Of a stretch of 42,342 bases of DNA, positions 17,181 to 26,150 are shown piece by piece. Below the pieces are notes generated by a model. It ran no database searches, was not told the origin of the DNA, and was given only the letters and a program-made list of their open reading frames with translations. Position 1 is the stretch's first letter, and each line of letters starts with the position of its first letter. The translations under genes and the position numbers were made by a program. The stretch spans positions 1 to 42,342 of the forward strand of contig JAKPQD010000126.1 in assembly GCA_029572965.1 (NCBI GenBank), in the 5' to 3' direction. This DNA is from Bacteroidota bacterium (GTDB taxonomy: Bacteria > Bacteroidota > Bacteroidia > Bacteroidales > DTGW01).

Positions 17181-17933
17181 TTATAAATTATTTATTTTAA
17201 TTAACCGTGGTTTAAATGTATTAATTTTTACATCGTCATATAATGAAGCAACTCCAAGGCAGTATTTAGAGAGTCCTTCGGGTTGTATTTTTAGTTCGCG
17301 CATGATGGTTATTAAAGGCGAAGGGCCTGAATTACTGTCCTGCTTTATTTCGGCGATACCCAATTGTGGAATTGGGCGTTCTTTATGAAAATCAGAAAAG
17401 CAAAGGTTGTAATCCAATGTAGCTCTTTCTGTCATGTTGTTATTAACAAGAGTGATGCGTATAAACTGGTTTAAAATTGTTTTTTTCAACTGACAACATT
17501 CAAAAGGCGTTTTTTTCTTCAAGAATTTATCAGTAGCAGCGTTAAGTTCATTGTTAGCGTTGTTTTCAATACGGCTTTTGATGGTACGGCCTTTGTTATT
17601 CTTAAATTTTATCTCAAAAAATTCATTTCCGGTTGCATCATAGCGGCGTTGCCTAACCTTATAACGGTTGAGTTTGCCATTGTGGTGCTGATTGTACATA
17701 AACAAGTCCGGGGTGTCAAAATATGTGGTAATATATTGAAATTGCCTTGTGCTGTTAATTTCCAATACTTTATAATAAGATTTAGCCATTTCTAATATTT
17801 GGCAAATCATGGCTGAATTGAAAATAAACTTTGTATCGGTGCGGCTCATCAGCTTGACAGAGTCCATTTCACTGAGTGAAATAGGCTTGTAAGTGTTTAA
17901 TACAGTGTCAATTTCATGATAAATAGTTCCCAT
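17181..17933 (-). CDS. VTC-domain (polyphosphate polymerase-like) protein
   Basis: A 250-residue protein of the VTC domain family, whose yeast member Vtc4 makes polyphosphate inside a beta-barrel tunnel. Tunnel-type residues are visible: SRTDTKFIF (about 29-37), RYKVRQRRYD (about 90-99), EIKFKNNKGRTIKSR (about 106-120) and, near the end, AEIKQDS. No SPX domain or membrane helix is present, so any membrane link would come from the DUF4956 partner. Whether this member polymerises phosphate is inference from the fold. Gaps of 5 bases upstream and 1 base downstream put it in the middle of the five-gene operon. Confidence 0.88.
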   Translation of the reverse strand: MGTIYHEIDTVLNTYKPISLSEMDSVKLMSRTDTKFIFNSAMICQILEMAKSYYKVLEINSTRQFQYITTYFDTPDLFMYNQHHNGKLNRYKVRQRRYDATGNEFFEIKFKNNKGRTIKSRIENNANNELNAATDKFLKKKTPFECCQLKKTILNQFIRITLVNNNMTERATLDYNLCFSDFHKERPIPQLGIAEIKQDSNSGPSPLITIMRELKIQPEGLSKYCLGVASLYDDVKINTFKPRLIKINNL

Positions 17934-17938
17934 TTTTT

Positions 17939-18352
17939 TTATTGAAATTGGTAAATGTACTTTTTGCGGACTTTAATTTTGCCATTAGGCAGGTAAGTAG
18001 TTTTTTCAATTTTTAATCCATCGTCATATTTAAAGACAATAGTTTTTTCGAGCTGTCCTTTTGGGTTGAGGTAAGTTTCTTTGGTACAGTTGTCTTTATC
18101 GTCATATTCATATTTAATATGTTTTTTTTCTTTACCATTATCGTCATACTCAATGAGTTCTATAATGTTTCCAAATTCGTCATAAGCAGTAAAGCTTTCT
18201 TTTACAGAGCGACCGTTATTTTTTTCAAAATCTTCGTTAAATTCTGTAATGCTTTTAATTTTATTGCTAACGATATCTTTTTTCTTTTTTTGTGCAGAAA
18301 CAGATAATACCGTAGAAAGCAAAAGTAGTCCGGTTATTAGTTGTATTTTCAT
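17939..18352 (-). CDS. Small secreted YD-repeat-like protein
   Basis: A 137-residue protein with a clear signal peptide (MKIQLITGLLLLSTVLSVSAQ, with cleavage about residue 20). After a lysine patch, the mature part has repeated YDxxGN and YDDxxNxxKxxY units (YDEFGNIIELIEYDDNGKEK, YEYDDKDNCTKETYLNPKG). These resemble short RHS/YD-type or MORN-like beta repeats. It is too small to be a toxin carrier. It lies 21 bases after the repeat lipoprotein and 5 bases before the VTC gene, so it belongs to that operon. I do not recognise a specific function. Confidence 0.7.
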   Translation of the reverse strand: MKIQLITGLLLLSTVLSVSAQKKKKDIVSNKIKSITEFNEDFEKNNGRSVKESFTAYDEFGNIIELIEYDDNGKEKKHIKYEYDDKDNCTKETYLNPKGQLEKTIVFKYDDGLKIEKTTYLPNGKIKVRKKYIYQFQ

Positions 18353-18373
18353 AAAAAACTGTTATATAGCGTT

Positions 18374-19447
18374 TTAAAAAGTTTTCACGGTGTCAGTCAT
18401 ATAAAATGATTGATTGTTGTTGGTAATCTCAAAAGTCTTTTTATGAATGGCTTTTTGAGTTGCCCCGGTAAGGTACCCGTCTATGTCTTCCTGCTCAGAA
18501 TAAACAAATACGGTGTATTTGCCATTAATAAGGTTTGAAAAGCAAAAAGTTCCGTCATAGCTTGTCCTTGTGCGCATGTCAAATCCTAAGTGGTTGCCAT
18601 ATATGAGATATACATCATATTCTTGGGCTAATGCTATGTCTTTAATAGTATATCCATTGCTCTTATAGTTTATTAGCCAAATTTTGCCGGTAATACTGCC
18701 AGAACCCTCGTCTATATCCAACATTTTTGTAATATGAATGGATGATAATTTGACCGTGTTTTGGTTTTTGACCTGAACAGGCTGTTTGATGGCTACTTTT
18801 TTGTTTTTTGCATTGGCAGTATCTTGCGAGTAAACCAAAATACAATAATTACCATCAACAAGGTTTTGGAACGCAAATTTACCATCGTCACTGGTAGTGG
18901 TTTTGTCAAGTACTTGGTTTGTAGAGCTGTTTAAAATATATACATTTTGATCAGGGGCTGCCTGAATGGCAATAATGTTTAAGTTTTGGTTGTCAATAAC
19001 CTCAGCATTTACTATACCTTCAATAATACCGGCACCTTTATCATAATCTACTGTTTTCAGAATAAACAAAGTGTCAGGTTTTGCTGTACCTCCATTAGAA
19101 ATATGGACTTTTTTTATGACAGGGGTTTTGGTTTTCGAATAGTTTGAAGTGTCTTGCGAATATACCAATAGCTGATAATTGCCATCACGCAAATATTTAT
19201 ATTCAAAAGAACCGTCATAACTTGAAACAGTTTTATCGTCAATTTCTTTATCATCACCATAAATGAGGTAAACATCTTCGTCTGGAGCAGGGGCAATAGT
19301 AATAGTGTCAAGGGTTTGAGCGTTAACAATTACCTGATAAACAATACCTTTTATGTTGCCCTTTCCTCCTTCACCTTCTTCTTTATTGCAGGAAAAAGCC
19401 AACATTGACAGTATTACTAAACCTAAGATCTTTTTGATTTTGATCAT
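18374..19447 (-). CDS. Lipoprotein with three carboxypeptidase-regulatory-like repeats
   Basis: The product is 357 residues. The lipobox LAFSC places the lipidated cysteine at residue 20. Right after it comes NKEEGEGG, a K-(D/E)2 pattern like the lipoprotein export signal that sends Bacteroidota lipoproteins to the cell surface. The mature part has three repeats of about 105 residues. Each starts with a G-x-I-x-G strand, then has a DVYLIYG or NVYILN motif, a SYDGxFxF turn (SSYDGSFEYKYL, TSDDGKFAFQNL, TSYDGTFCFSNL) and a GNYxxLVYSQDT strand. These look like carboxypeptidase-regulatory (CarboxypepD_reg) or SpaA-like beta-sandwich domains. It is the first gene of the VTC/DUF4956 cluster. The function is unknown; surface adhesion or stalk roles are possible. 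Confidence 0.78.
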   Translation of the reverse strand: MIKIKKILGLVILSMLAFSCNKEEGEGGKGNIKGIVYQVIVNAQTLDTITIAPAPDEDVYLIYGDDKEIDDKTVSSYDGSFEYKYLRDGNYQLLVYSQDTSNYSKTKTPVIKKVHISNGGTAKPDTLFILKTVDYDKGAGIIEGIVNAEVIDNQNLNIIAIQAAPDQNVYILNSSTNQVLDKTTTSDDGKFAFQNLVDGNYCILVYSQDTANAKNKKVAIKQPVQVKNQNTVKLSSIHITKMLDIDEGSGSITGKIWLINYKSNGYTIKDIALAQEYDVYLIYGNHLGFDMRTRTSYDGTFCFSNLINGKYTVFVYSEQEDIDGYLTGATQKAIHKKTFEITNNNQSFYMTDTVKTF

Positions 19448-19807
19448 AAATAAAAGTTTTATATAAATACAATTGTTTTTGACAAGTACCCTAAAAATTT
19501 TAACGAAAGTATATTAAATGTGCCAGATTTATTGACAAAACGTAATATTAATGCTTATTAATTAAATGTTAAAACAAGGTTATCTTTTCGTTACTTCAAA
19601 TATTTGTCAGGTTTTGGTAATATTTTGTTTTTAATGCTAAATAATCAAGATTAAAAGTTTTTATTGTTGGCACCAATTGCAAGGCTGTCAGATATAACAT
19701 GCAGAATATAAATAAGATAAAATTATTTTTTTTGGTCAAAATAATAATTTGTTTTTGAAAGTTCAACAGTATTTTTTATATATTTGATAATAGTGTGAAA
19801 AAAAAAT
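19448..19807. other. Divergent intergenic region before the PAS protein
   Basis: This 360-bp AT-rich region separates the lipoprotein operon from the PAS protein gene. The only supported element is the promoter at 19754-19786. I see no promoter of good quality for the minus-strand cluster, and no RNA gene or long palindrome. Confidence 0.45.
19754..19786 (+). promoter_or_regulatory. Promoter of the PAS-only gene
   Basis: TTTG (19754-19757), a 21-base spacer and TATATTTG (19779-19786) match both elements of the Bacteroidota promoter. They lie 21 bases ahead of the ATG. Confidence 0.78.
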
Positions 19808-20392
19808 ATGTCGAAAGGAGCTGCCAAACGATTTGTTGATGAAGCTAAACGCTTTATAAATGAAGATATTTCAATATCTCGTTTTGGGAGTACTATGGAA
19901 AATATTCAGAAACTTCAGGAATCATACGTTCGCATATCAGAAGAAAACAAACAATTGAAGCATGATAATGAAGGGTTTCGGATGGTTTTAACAGCTCTTT
20001 CGCGCGAAAATGAGTATTTGCAGGATAACCTGCGCTTGTTAGAAGAGGTTTTGAACCGTTTGCCGTTAATAGTTTCTGTAAGAGACGTGAAAAAGCGCAG
20101 TTTGTTGTGGTATAACCGCAATTTTCATTGCATGTTGGGGTACAGGCATAAAGAGTTGCAGGAACTTATAAACAAAGAAGCCATTTATCATTATCACCCT
20201 GAGGATTACAGAAAGGTGCGTGAACGTGAAAAGTATGTGTCATCTGCTTGCAATAATAGTTACAGCTGCAATTTACGTTTGAAGCATATAGATGGGCGCT
20301 ATGTAAACATGCAATCTGATTTTTTTGTCTTAAAAAGAAACGCTGACGGAAGCCATCGAGAGGTAATAGAGATTTTATCAGCTATTGAATGA
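19808..20392 (+). CDS. PAS-domain protein without an output domain
   Basis: A 194-residue soluble protein. Residues about 28-85 form a coiled coil (ENIQKLQESYVRISEENKQLK and onward). Residues about 80-194 look like one PAS domain of the PAS_3 type: LPLIVSVRDVKKRSLLWYNRNF, MLGYRHKELQELI, HPEDYRKVRERE, RLKHIDGRYVNMQSDFFV. No kinase, HTH or cyclase domain follows; the protein ends right after the PAS beta-strands. It may dimerise and sense a ligand or redox state, passing the signal by protein contact. It has its own promoter and ends 5 bases from the convergent permease stop codon. Confidence 0.8.
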   Translation: MSKGAAKRFVDEAKRFINEDISISRFGSTMENIQKLQESYVRISEENKQLKHDNEGFRMVLTALSRENEYLQDNLRLLEEVLNRLPLIVSVRDVKKRSLLWYNRNFHCMLGYRHKELQELINKEAIYHYHPEDYRKVREREKYVSSACNNSYSCNLRLKHIDGRYVNMQSDFFVLKRNADGSHREVIEILSAIE

Positions 20393-20397
20393 TGCTA

Positions 20398-21537
20398 TTA
20401 GCTGGGAGCAATGGGTGCTTTGGTGTCGGTTGCATCTCTCAACGCATTTCCTATAATAGTAAAAGCCAACGTTAACAGCATGATTGCCAAGCCCGGCAAT
20501 ATGGCAAGGTATGCTTTGTCAAGGATGATATACCCGTAATGTTCCTTAATCATATTGCCCCAGGAGGGTACTGGAGGTTGAATACCAACTCCCAGAAAGC
20601 TCAAGCCCGATTCGATAAGGATAGCAGAAGCAAAGTTAGCTGCCGAAAGAACAATAACAGGACCTATGATGCCAGGCAATAAATGCTTTGTAATAATTCG
20701 GAAGTGGCCAAAGCCCATAGCATGACAAGCTTCAATGTACTCTTTCTCGCGAAGGCCCATTATTTGGCCACGAACAAGGCGTGTTACATCAATCCACATG
20801 GTGAGGCCAATGGCGATAAATATTTGCCAGAAGCCTTTACCTATAACCATGGTCAAGGCTATAACCAGTAAAAGTGTTGGTACTGCCCATGATACGTTGA
20901 CAAACCACATGATAACCCTGTCTGCTCGGCCTCCAAAATAACCTGCCATAGCGCCAAGCCATACTCCTATTAACAATGAGATGATAACAGAAACTAACCC
21001 GACAGAAAGGGATACCCTGGCCCCTATGATCAAACGGCTTAATACATCGCGGCCAAGCCTGTCAGTGCCTAAAAGGTAATGTTTGGTGATATACAAGTGC
21101 TGTAAAACATGCTTTTTAAAAGTATTAACATCAGTAATATTTGTTAATCCTAAGTCTTTGGCTCTATAATGTTCTTTTTCAAAGAATTTACCATTTCCCT
21201 TACGGAAAATAATTACCGTAGTGCCTGAAAACTCAAGGCTGTCAGCAAGGATGTATTGGGCTGTGTCGGGTTGTCCCCATATCATTTTGCTAAACCATGA
21301 TACTTTGGGAGTTTCAAAGTTATTGGGTTTCAGAAGAAATGAAGCCTGGTAGCCAGGCTTTTTTGCTGTAAGTTCAAGGCATTGCCTGTTGCTGAAAGGT
21401 GTTGGATCATTGACTATGGTATATCCTAATATTGCAAGAAGACAGAATAATGTAATGAATATCATGCTAATCATAGCAAGCTTGTTAGAATAAAGCTTGC
21501 TCCATAAACTTTGCCTGGGATTCACGTTTTCATTCAT
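20398..21537 (-). CDS. OppC/DppC-type ABC transporter permease
   Basis: Inner-membrane permease of a peptide/nickel-type ABC importer. From the ATG at 21537 (MNENVNPRQSLWSKL) it has 379 residues. The N-terminal OppC domain is followed by a first membrane helix (about 21-40) and an enlarged periplasmic insertion (about 50-150), as in Bacteroidota homologues. Then LGTDRLGRDVLSRLI and the transport domain follow. The coupling loop is EACHAMGFGHFRIITKHLLPG, followed by GLSFLGVGIQPPVPSWG. No binding protein, OppB or ATPase is adjacent. Its start codon overlaps the glycosyltransferase stop codon (ATGA), which fixes the start; a longer reading from 21639 would run inside that gene. Confidence 0.92.
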   Translation of the reverse strand: MNENVNPRQSLWSKLYSNKLAMISMIFITLFCLLAILGYTIVNDPTPFSNRQCLELTAKKPGYQASFLLKPNNFETPKVSWFSKMIWGQPDTAQYILADSLEFSGTTVIIFRKGNGKFFEKEHYRAKDLGLTNITDVNTFKKHVLQHLYITKHYLLGTDRLGRDVLSRLIIGARVSLSVGLVSVIISLLIGVWLGAMAGYFGGRADRVIMWFVNVSWAVPTLLLVIALTMVIGKGFWQIFIAIGLTMWIDVTRLVRGQIMGLREKEYIEACHAMGFGHFRIITKHLLPGIIGPVIVLSAANFASAILIESGLSFLGVGIQPPVPSWGNMIKEHYGYIILDKAYLAILPGLAIMLLTLAFTIIGNALRDATDTKAPIAPS

Positions 21538-22667
21538 TGCTGTATGTTTCTGTCTTTCCATTGATACCGGCCAAAGATACCAAAAATTGCTACTATTGAG
21601 GTTACAAAAGGATACAATAGTGATGAGATAATGTACCACGGCAACAGTCTTGGTTTTTTGTAGTGATACATGGCAGCAAACATGATAGGGCTGTCAACAA
21701 TAATTTTGGCAAAAAGCAGCGTAAGGAATACCCCCATTGCCTTAGTATAAAAACAAGAAATAATAGGCAATATAGTTATTAATGTGTTTAAAAGAACTAC
21801 AGATAAAGCTGTTGAAATAATCCAGAGATTTTTTAAAAATTTGTTTTTTGAAGCCCATCTTGAATGTTGACTAACGAAAGTTTTTAGTGAACCTGGGGCT
21901 TTTGTATATACTGCCGCCTCTGCTGATTTGACAAAAGAAATATCTGAAGCGGACTTTTTTATGGCTTCTTGAAGCCAAAACATGTCGAAGCCAGAACGGA
22001 TGTTGTCGGGAATTTTAGTATCTATTTTCTCAAAAAATTCCTTTTCAAAAGCTATGTTGGCACTACTGCACATTACAGGATGGCCTAAGCTGGCGGCACC
22101 AATAGTGCATGCCGACAGACTGAGCTGTTCTACAGAGGTGTAATGCTGGATAAATGTTTTTTCATCGGTTATCAACACAGGGGCAATAATAAATTTAGCA
22201 TTTTTGTTTTGATAAGTATAGACAATAGATTTTAACCAGTTGTTGCCAACAATGCAATCGGCATCAGTTGTGATAATCAAATTCCCGTTGGATAACGAAA
22301 TGGCATGCCTGATTGCGTTGCGTTTACCTGATTGATTGTTGTAGAGTCTGCTAATTTTTAAGTTTTTGATAAATGTTTTTTTCTCTTCAACAATAGTATA
22401 AGTGTTGTCGGTTGAATGGTCGTCAACGATAATAATTTCAAAATATTCTTTTGGATAATTTTGTTGCCAAAGGCTTTTTATAAGGTGCAGAATATTGTGT
22501 TCTTCATTTCGGGCAGCAACAACAACAGAAACGAACGTATAGTGATGCAAATTACTTTTTATTTCCGGCTTAGCTTTAAACCAACCGTAAGTGAATGCCA
22601 TGATGTGAATGGCATATAAGACAAACAACGAAAAGCAAATACCCAAGATGGCAACATCAGGTCGCAT
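21534..22667 (-). CDS. Family 2 glycosyltransferase with membrane helices
   Basis: The product is 377 residues. One N-terminal membrane helix (about 7-28) is followed by a GT2 catalytic domain: SVVVAARNEEHNI, EIIIVDDHSTDNT (nucleotide-sugar aspartates), ITTDADCIV (DxD-like metal site) and the processive-type motif QHSRW near residue 265. Three hydrophobic segments at the C-terminus (about 280-370) anchor it. The family includes makers of exopolysaccharides and lipid-linked sugars; substrate is not predictable. The gene starts 2 bases after the histidine kinase stop codon and overlaps the permease start by 4 bases, which implies one transcript. Confidence 0.9.
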   Translation of the reverse strand: MRPDVAILGICFSLFVLYAIHIMAFTYGWFKAKPEIKSNLHHYTFVSVVVAARNEEHNILHLIKSLWQQNYPKEYFEIIIVDDHSTDNTYTIVEEKKTFIKNLKISRLYNNQSGKRNAIRHAISLSNGNLIITTDADCIVGNNWLKSIVYTYQNKNAKFIIAPVLITDEKTFIQHYTSVEQLSLSACTIGAASLGHPVMCSSANIAFEKEFFEKIDTKIPDNIRSGFDMFWLQEAIKKSASDISFVKSAEAAVYTKAPGSLKTFVSQHSRWASKNKFLKNLWIISTALSVVLLNTLITILPIISCFYTKAMGVFLTLLFAKIIVDSPIMFAAMYHYKKPRLLPWYIISSLLYPFVTSIVAIFGIFGRYQWKDRNIQQ

Positions 22668-22669
22668 TG

Positions 22670-25600
22670 TTAATTGAGCAAGGAAGGGTTGTCTTTCGCT
22701 GACTGGATAAGCGACTTGAGATGGTCTTTCTTTTCTTTGAGCCTGGGTAAGGTAAATGAAAATTCGGAACCTTTGTTAACTTCAGATTCTACCCATATTT
22801 TTCCTCCCATCAATTCGACAAGTCCTTTAGATATGGCAAGTCCAAGGCCTGAACCTCCGAATTGTCTTGTTAGTGTGCCGTCAGCTTGCATAAAGCGTTG
22901 GAATATGATGTCGTGGTTTTCTTTTGCAATTCCAATACCTGTGTCACGTACAAAAAACCTGAAAAATTCGTCATCGGCTTCATAGCCAATGGTGATTTTG
23001 CCTTCACGGGTAAATTTGAAAGCATTGGTAATGAGATTGTTGAATATTTGTTTAAATTTCAACGGGTCGATAAGCATCACTGCATCTTCATCATCGAGTG
23101 ATTTTTCAATGTCCAATACAATGTTTTTTTCCAGCCATTCGGGGGAGAGATAAAATGAAAATATTTCATCAAGCAATAAATTAATATTGATGAAAGTTTT
23201 CTTGAGTTTTATCTGGCCTTCCTGGATACGTGAAATATCAAGAATGTCGTCAATAATTGAAATAAGGTTGTTGGCATTTTGCTTGATAATATCAACAAAT
23301 TCTTGTTTTCGGTTTTGGTCAAGTTGCGGATCAAGCAGTAATTGAGAGAACCCAATGATCCCATTTACCGGGGTGCGTATTTCGTGGCTCATATTGGCCA
23401 AAAAGGCAGTTTTAAGCCTATCGCTTTCTTCAGCTTTTTCTTTAGCTATAACGAGCTCTTTTTCGAGTTTGCGGCGCAATAAAGCAATAGAAGCCTGGTA
23501 TGTAAATGTTTCTATAATGCGCGGGTCTGCTATTTCCTGTTCGTAGCGAGTGATAATAATGATTGAACCAAGAAGTTTTTCAGACCTGACAATGCCCATC
23601 CCATAAGCTTTGTTGAAAGATACAAGTTTTTCTAAGGCTTTGCAAATCATAAAATCGAGCTTGCGGCTGGTAATATTGTAAAGACCTCCGTTGAGTTCGT
23701 GCAGTTTGTTGGCACTGCGTACCAGCTTGCGCTTCATAAGCTTATTAAGATGCATAGGGTAGTTTATAGGGTCTTGTCCCAGGATGTCAAAAACTACAGT
23801 CTTAAATTTGTTGATGCCTGTGAGGCTCTTGATAATCAATGAGTCCAGTGTTTCGTCGTAGATACTGAAAAGTATCACAGCATCGGGCATCAGTTCGTGG
23901 ATTTTGTTTCCTATGTATTCGTAAATTTCGTCACTTGAGGTGAGCGAAAGAAAATCGAGTGCTGTTTTGTCAAGAAACCCAACTTTGTCTTGATATTCTT
24001 GTTCAATTTTTTCTGTTTTCTTTTTCTCGGTAATGTCGCGGGTATTGACAACAATCCCGTTGATTAGGCTGTTTTTTAGATGGTTAGAAAAAATACTTTC
24101 GAAGTAAATAATCTGACCATCGGGTTTGATACAGCTATATTCAATTTTTTGCTGTATTTCAGGGTTTTTAATGGCATTTTCTATGGTATAATAAACAAGT
24201 CCTTCGTCTGTTGGGTTAATAAATTCGGTAAAACTATGACCAATAGCATCGTCAGAACTAATATTGGCTATTTTAAAAAACAGGGTACTGTCAAATGTGA
24301 TGCGGCTTTCGGTGTCTATAACAGTAATGGAGTCGGAAGAATGTTTTAATAAGGCTTTAACTCTGTCGTCATTCAGCCTGAGTTGTTGTTCAAGGCGTTT
24401 GTAATAGGTGATGTCTCTTGAGATACCAGTAATGCCAATAACTTCGCCTTCGGCATCAATGATGGGCGTTTTTATTGTTTCGGTGTAAAAAGTACCTTCG
24501 TTAGTGTCCAGAAATTCGTCAAATTGCTGCTGGTTCTTAGTTTTAACAACAAGATAATCATTGTAAGCATACAATTCGGCAAGGTCTGGATGACATATAT
24601 CAGAGTCGGTTTTGCCAATAATTTCATTTTTAGGGCGATTGTAGTGTTTGGCAAAGGCTTCGTTTACCGAGATATATTTTCCTGTAATATCTTTTAACCA
24701 CGCCTGATGAGGGATGTTGTCCAAGATAGCTTGTTGCTGGGCCTGGTTTTTGAGCAAATCAAATTCCAGCAACTTTTGTTTGGTGATGTCAGAAGCAACA
24801 GAGATAAAGCGGATAATATTGCCATATTCATCCATGACGGGGAAGCGTCTTTCCCATATCCACCTGATGCTGTTGTCGGGTTTGACAATTCTGTATTCGC
24901 CGTTGAATTTGCCGGTACTAATAAATTCTTCGCTTGAAAAGTATGATGCTATGGCCTTGCGGTCATCTTTATGGAGCCATTCTAAAGGAATTTCTGCTTT
25001 TGTTAACTCTTCGGGTTTATGCCCGTATATTTTTTCAAATGCCGGGTTTATGTAAAGAATATGGCCTGCATTGCTTAGAATGAAAGAGTCGGCAGTGTTC
25101 TCGGCAAATTGCCTGAATTTTTCTTCACTTTCTAACAGAATGTTTTCAATGGTTTTGCGGGTAGTAATATCGTTGGCCATTCCTGTAGTCCCGACAAATT
25201 CTTGTTTTTCATTGTAAATGGCTGTTTTATGGAGCTCAAACCATTTTTCTTCGTTGCCAAACTTGAAAGAGCGTTCTTCGTATATTTTACCGCCATGGGC
25301 AAAGATGTCTTTGTCGTTTGAGATATAGTTGAAGAAAGATTGGTGGGTTTCGGGGATGTCGAAAGATTCCGGAGCAAATTCAGTTTCATTGAGTTGAAAA
25401 AAGTCGTAAAAGCTTTTGTTCAACACTGTAAAGTTGGCATTTTGGTCTTTAAGCCATATTAGCGCCGGAATGTTATTTATAAGGGCTTGCAGCTGGGCTT
25501 TGGCTTTACTTAAAATACCAATGGTCCTTTTTCTGTCGGTAATATCATGTGATAAAAAGGAAATACCAATGACTGTTTCATTTTCAATAATGGGTTGGGC

Positions 25601-26002
25601 TACAATTTCAAAATAATGGGTTGTTTTATTAAAAACAAGCTGGGTTTCGGCTTTTGGTCTTTGTTTCTTTAAACTTCGTGAAACTAAATTATTCCAATCT
25701 GTAAGTTTGTCGGTTTTAATGAAATGTTCAATATTCATTCCATTATAAACTTCGGTCCTATATTTTAGCTTAAAATAGTTAGAGAAGGCTTTATTGAAGG
25801 CAATAAGCTTATATTTTGTATCGATAGCCCAGATTGGGATATCAAGGCTTTGAAACAATGTATTACACTGAGTGATGTTTAATACTGACATTTCATTTAA
25901 ATCTGCCTGTCCAAAAAAATCATAGACGTTATAACCTGTCATGCCGTCAATCCTTCTTTTTTTTACGTCATTTTTATGACTGCAACATAAAAAAAATATC
26001 AC
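22670..26002 (-). CDS. Multi-PAS sensor histidine kinase
   Basis: The product is 1110 residues from the first ATG (26002). A start at 25942 (MTGYNVYDFF, 1090 residues) is equally credible because the first 20 residues look unstructured. There are five successive PAS domains at about 48-160, 165-285, 290-410, 415-540 and 545-665, four of them ending in a DIT motif. A GAF-like region follows at about 670-855, then HisKA (ANMSHEIRTPVNGIIGF, phospho-acceptor His near 873) and an HATPase with NNLITNAFKFT, DTGIGIA and GGSGLGLAISKGLVELMGG. No membrane helix and no receiver domain are seen, so it is a cytosolic kinase that needs a separate response regulator. The next two genes, a GT2 and a permease, are co-transcribed. 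Confidence 0.93.
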   Translation of the reverse strand: MIFFLCCSHKNDVKKRRIDGMTGYNVYDFFGQADLNEMSVLNITQCNTLFQSLDIPIWAIDTKYKLIAFNKAFSNYFKLKYRTEVYNGMNIEHFIKTDKLTDWNNLVSRSLKKQRPKAETQLVFNKTTHYFEIVAQPIIENETVIGISFLSHDITDRKRTIGILSKAKAQLQALINNIPALIWLKDQNANFTVLNKSFYDFFQLNETEFAPESFDIPETHQSFFNYISNDKDIFAHGGKIYEERSFKFGNEEKWFELHKTAIYNEKQEFVGTTGMANDITTRKTIENILLESEEKFRQFAENTADSFILSNAGHILYINPAFEKIYGHKPEELTKAEIPLEWLHKDDRKAIASYFSSEEFISTGKFNGEYRIVKPDNSIRWIWERRFPVMDEYGNIIRFISVASDITKQKLLEFDLLKNQAQQQAILDNIPHQAWLKDITGKYISVNEAFAKHYNRPKNEIIGKTDSDICHPDLAELYAYNDYLVVKTKNQQQFDEFLDTNEGTFYTETIKTPIIDAEGEVIGITGISRDITYYKRLEQQLRLNDDRVKALLKHSSDSITVIDTESRITFDSTLFFKIANISSDDAIGHSFTEFINPTDEGLVYYTIENAIKNPEIQQKIEYSCIKPDGQIIYFESIFSNHLKNSLINGIVVNTRDITEKKKTEKIEQEYQDKVGFLDKTALDFLSLTSSDEIYEYIGNKIHELMPDAVILFSIYDETLDSLIIKSLTGINKFKTVVFDILGQDPINYPMHLNKLMKRKLVRSANKLHELNGGLYNITSRKLDFMICKALEKLVSFNKAYGMGIVRSEKLLGSIIIITRYEQEIADPRIIETFTYQASIALLRRKLEKELVIAKEKAEESDRLKTAFLANMSHEIRTPVNGIIGFSQLLLDPQLDQNRKQEFVDIIKQNANNLISIIDDILDISRIQEGQIKLKKTFININLLLDEIFSFYLSPEWLEKNIVLDIEKSLDDEDAVMLIDPLKFKQIFNNLITNAFKFTREGKITIGYEADDEFFRFFVRDTGIGIAKENHDIIFQRFMQADGTLTRQFGGSGLGLAISKGLVELMGGKIWVESEVNKGSEFSFTLPRLKEKKDHLKSLIQSAKDNPSLLN

Positions 26003-26150
26003 TGATGTCCAAAGTTTTTTTTATGAAAACACTTTTTTAGGTGATAAACGGAAATTAAGGTTTTGTCAACTATTGAGGAACCAACTGGTAGTATTGCCAA
26101 TTTTGCTCGTAATTTATTGTGAAGGTTAAAAGAGTGTATAGAAAGACGGC

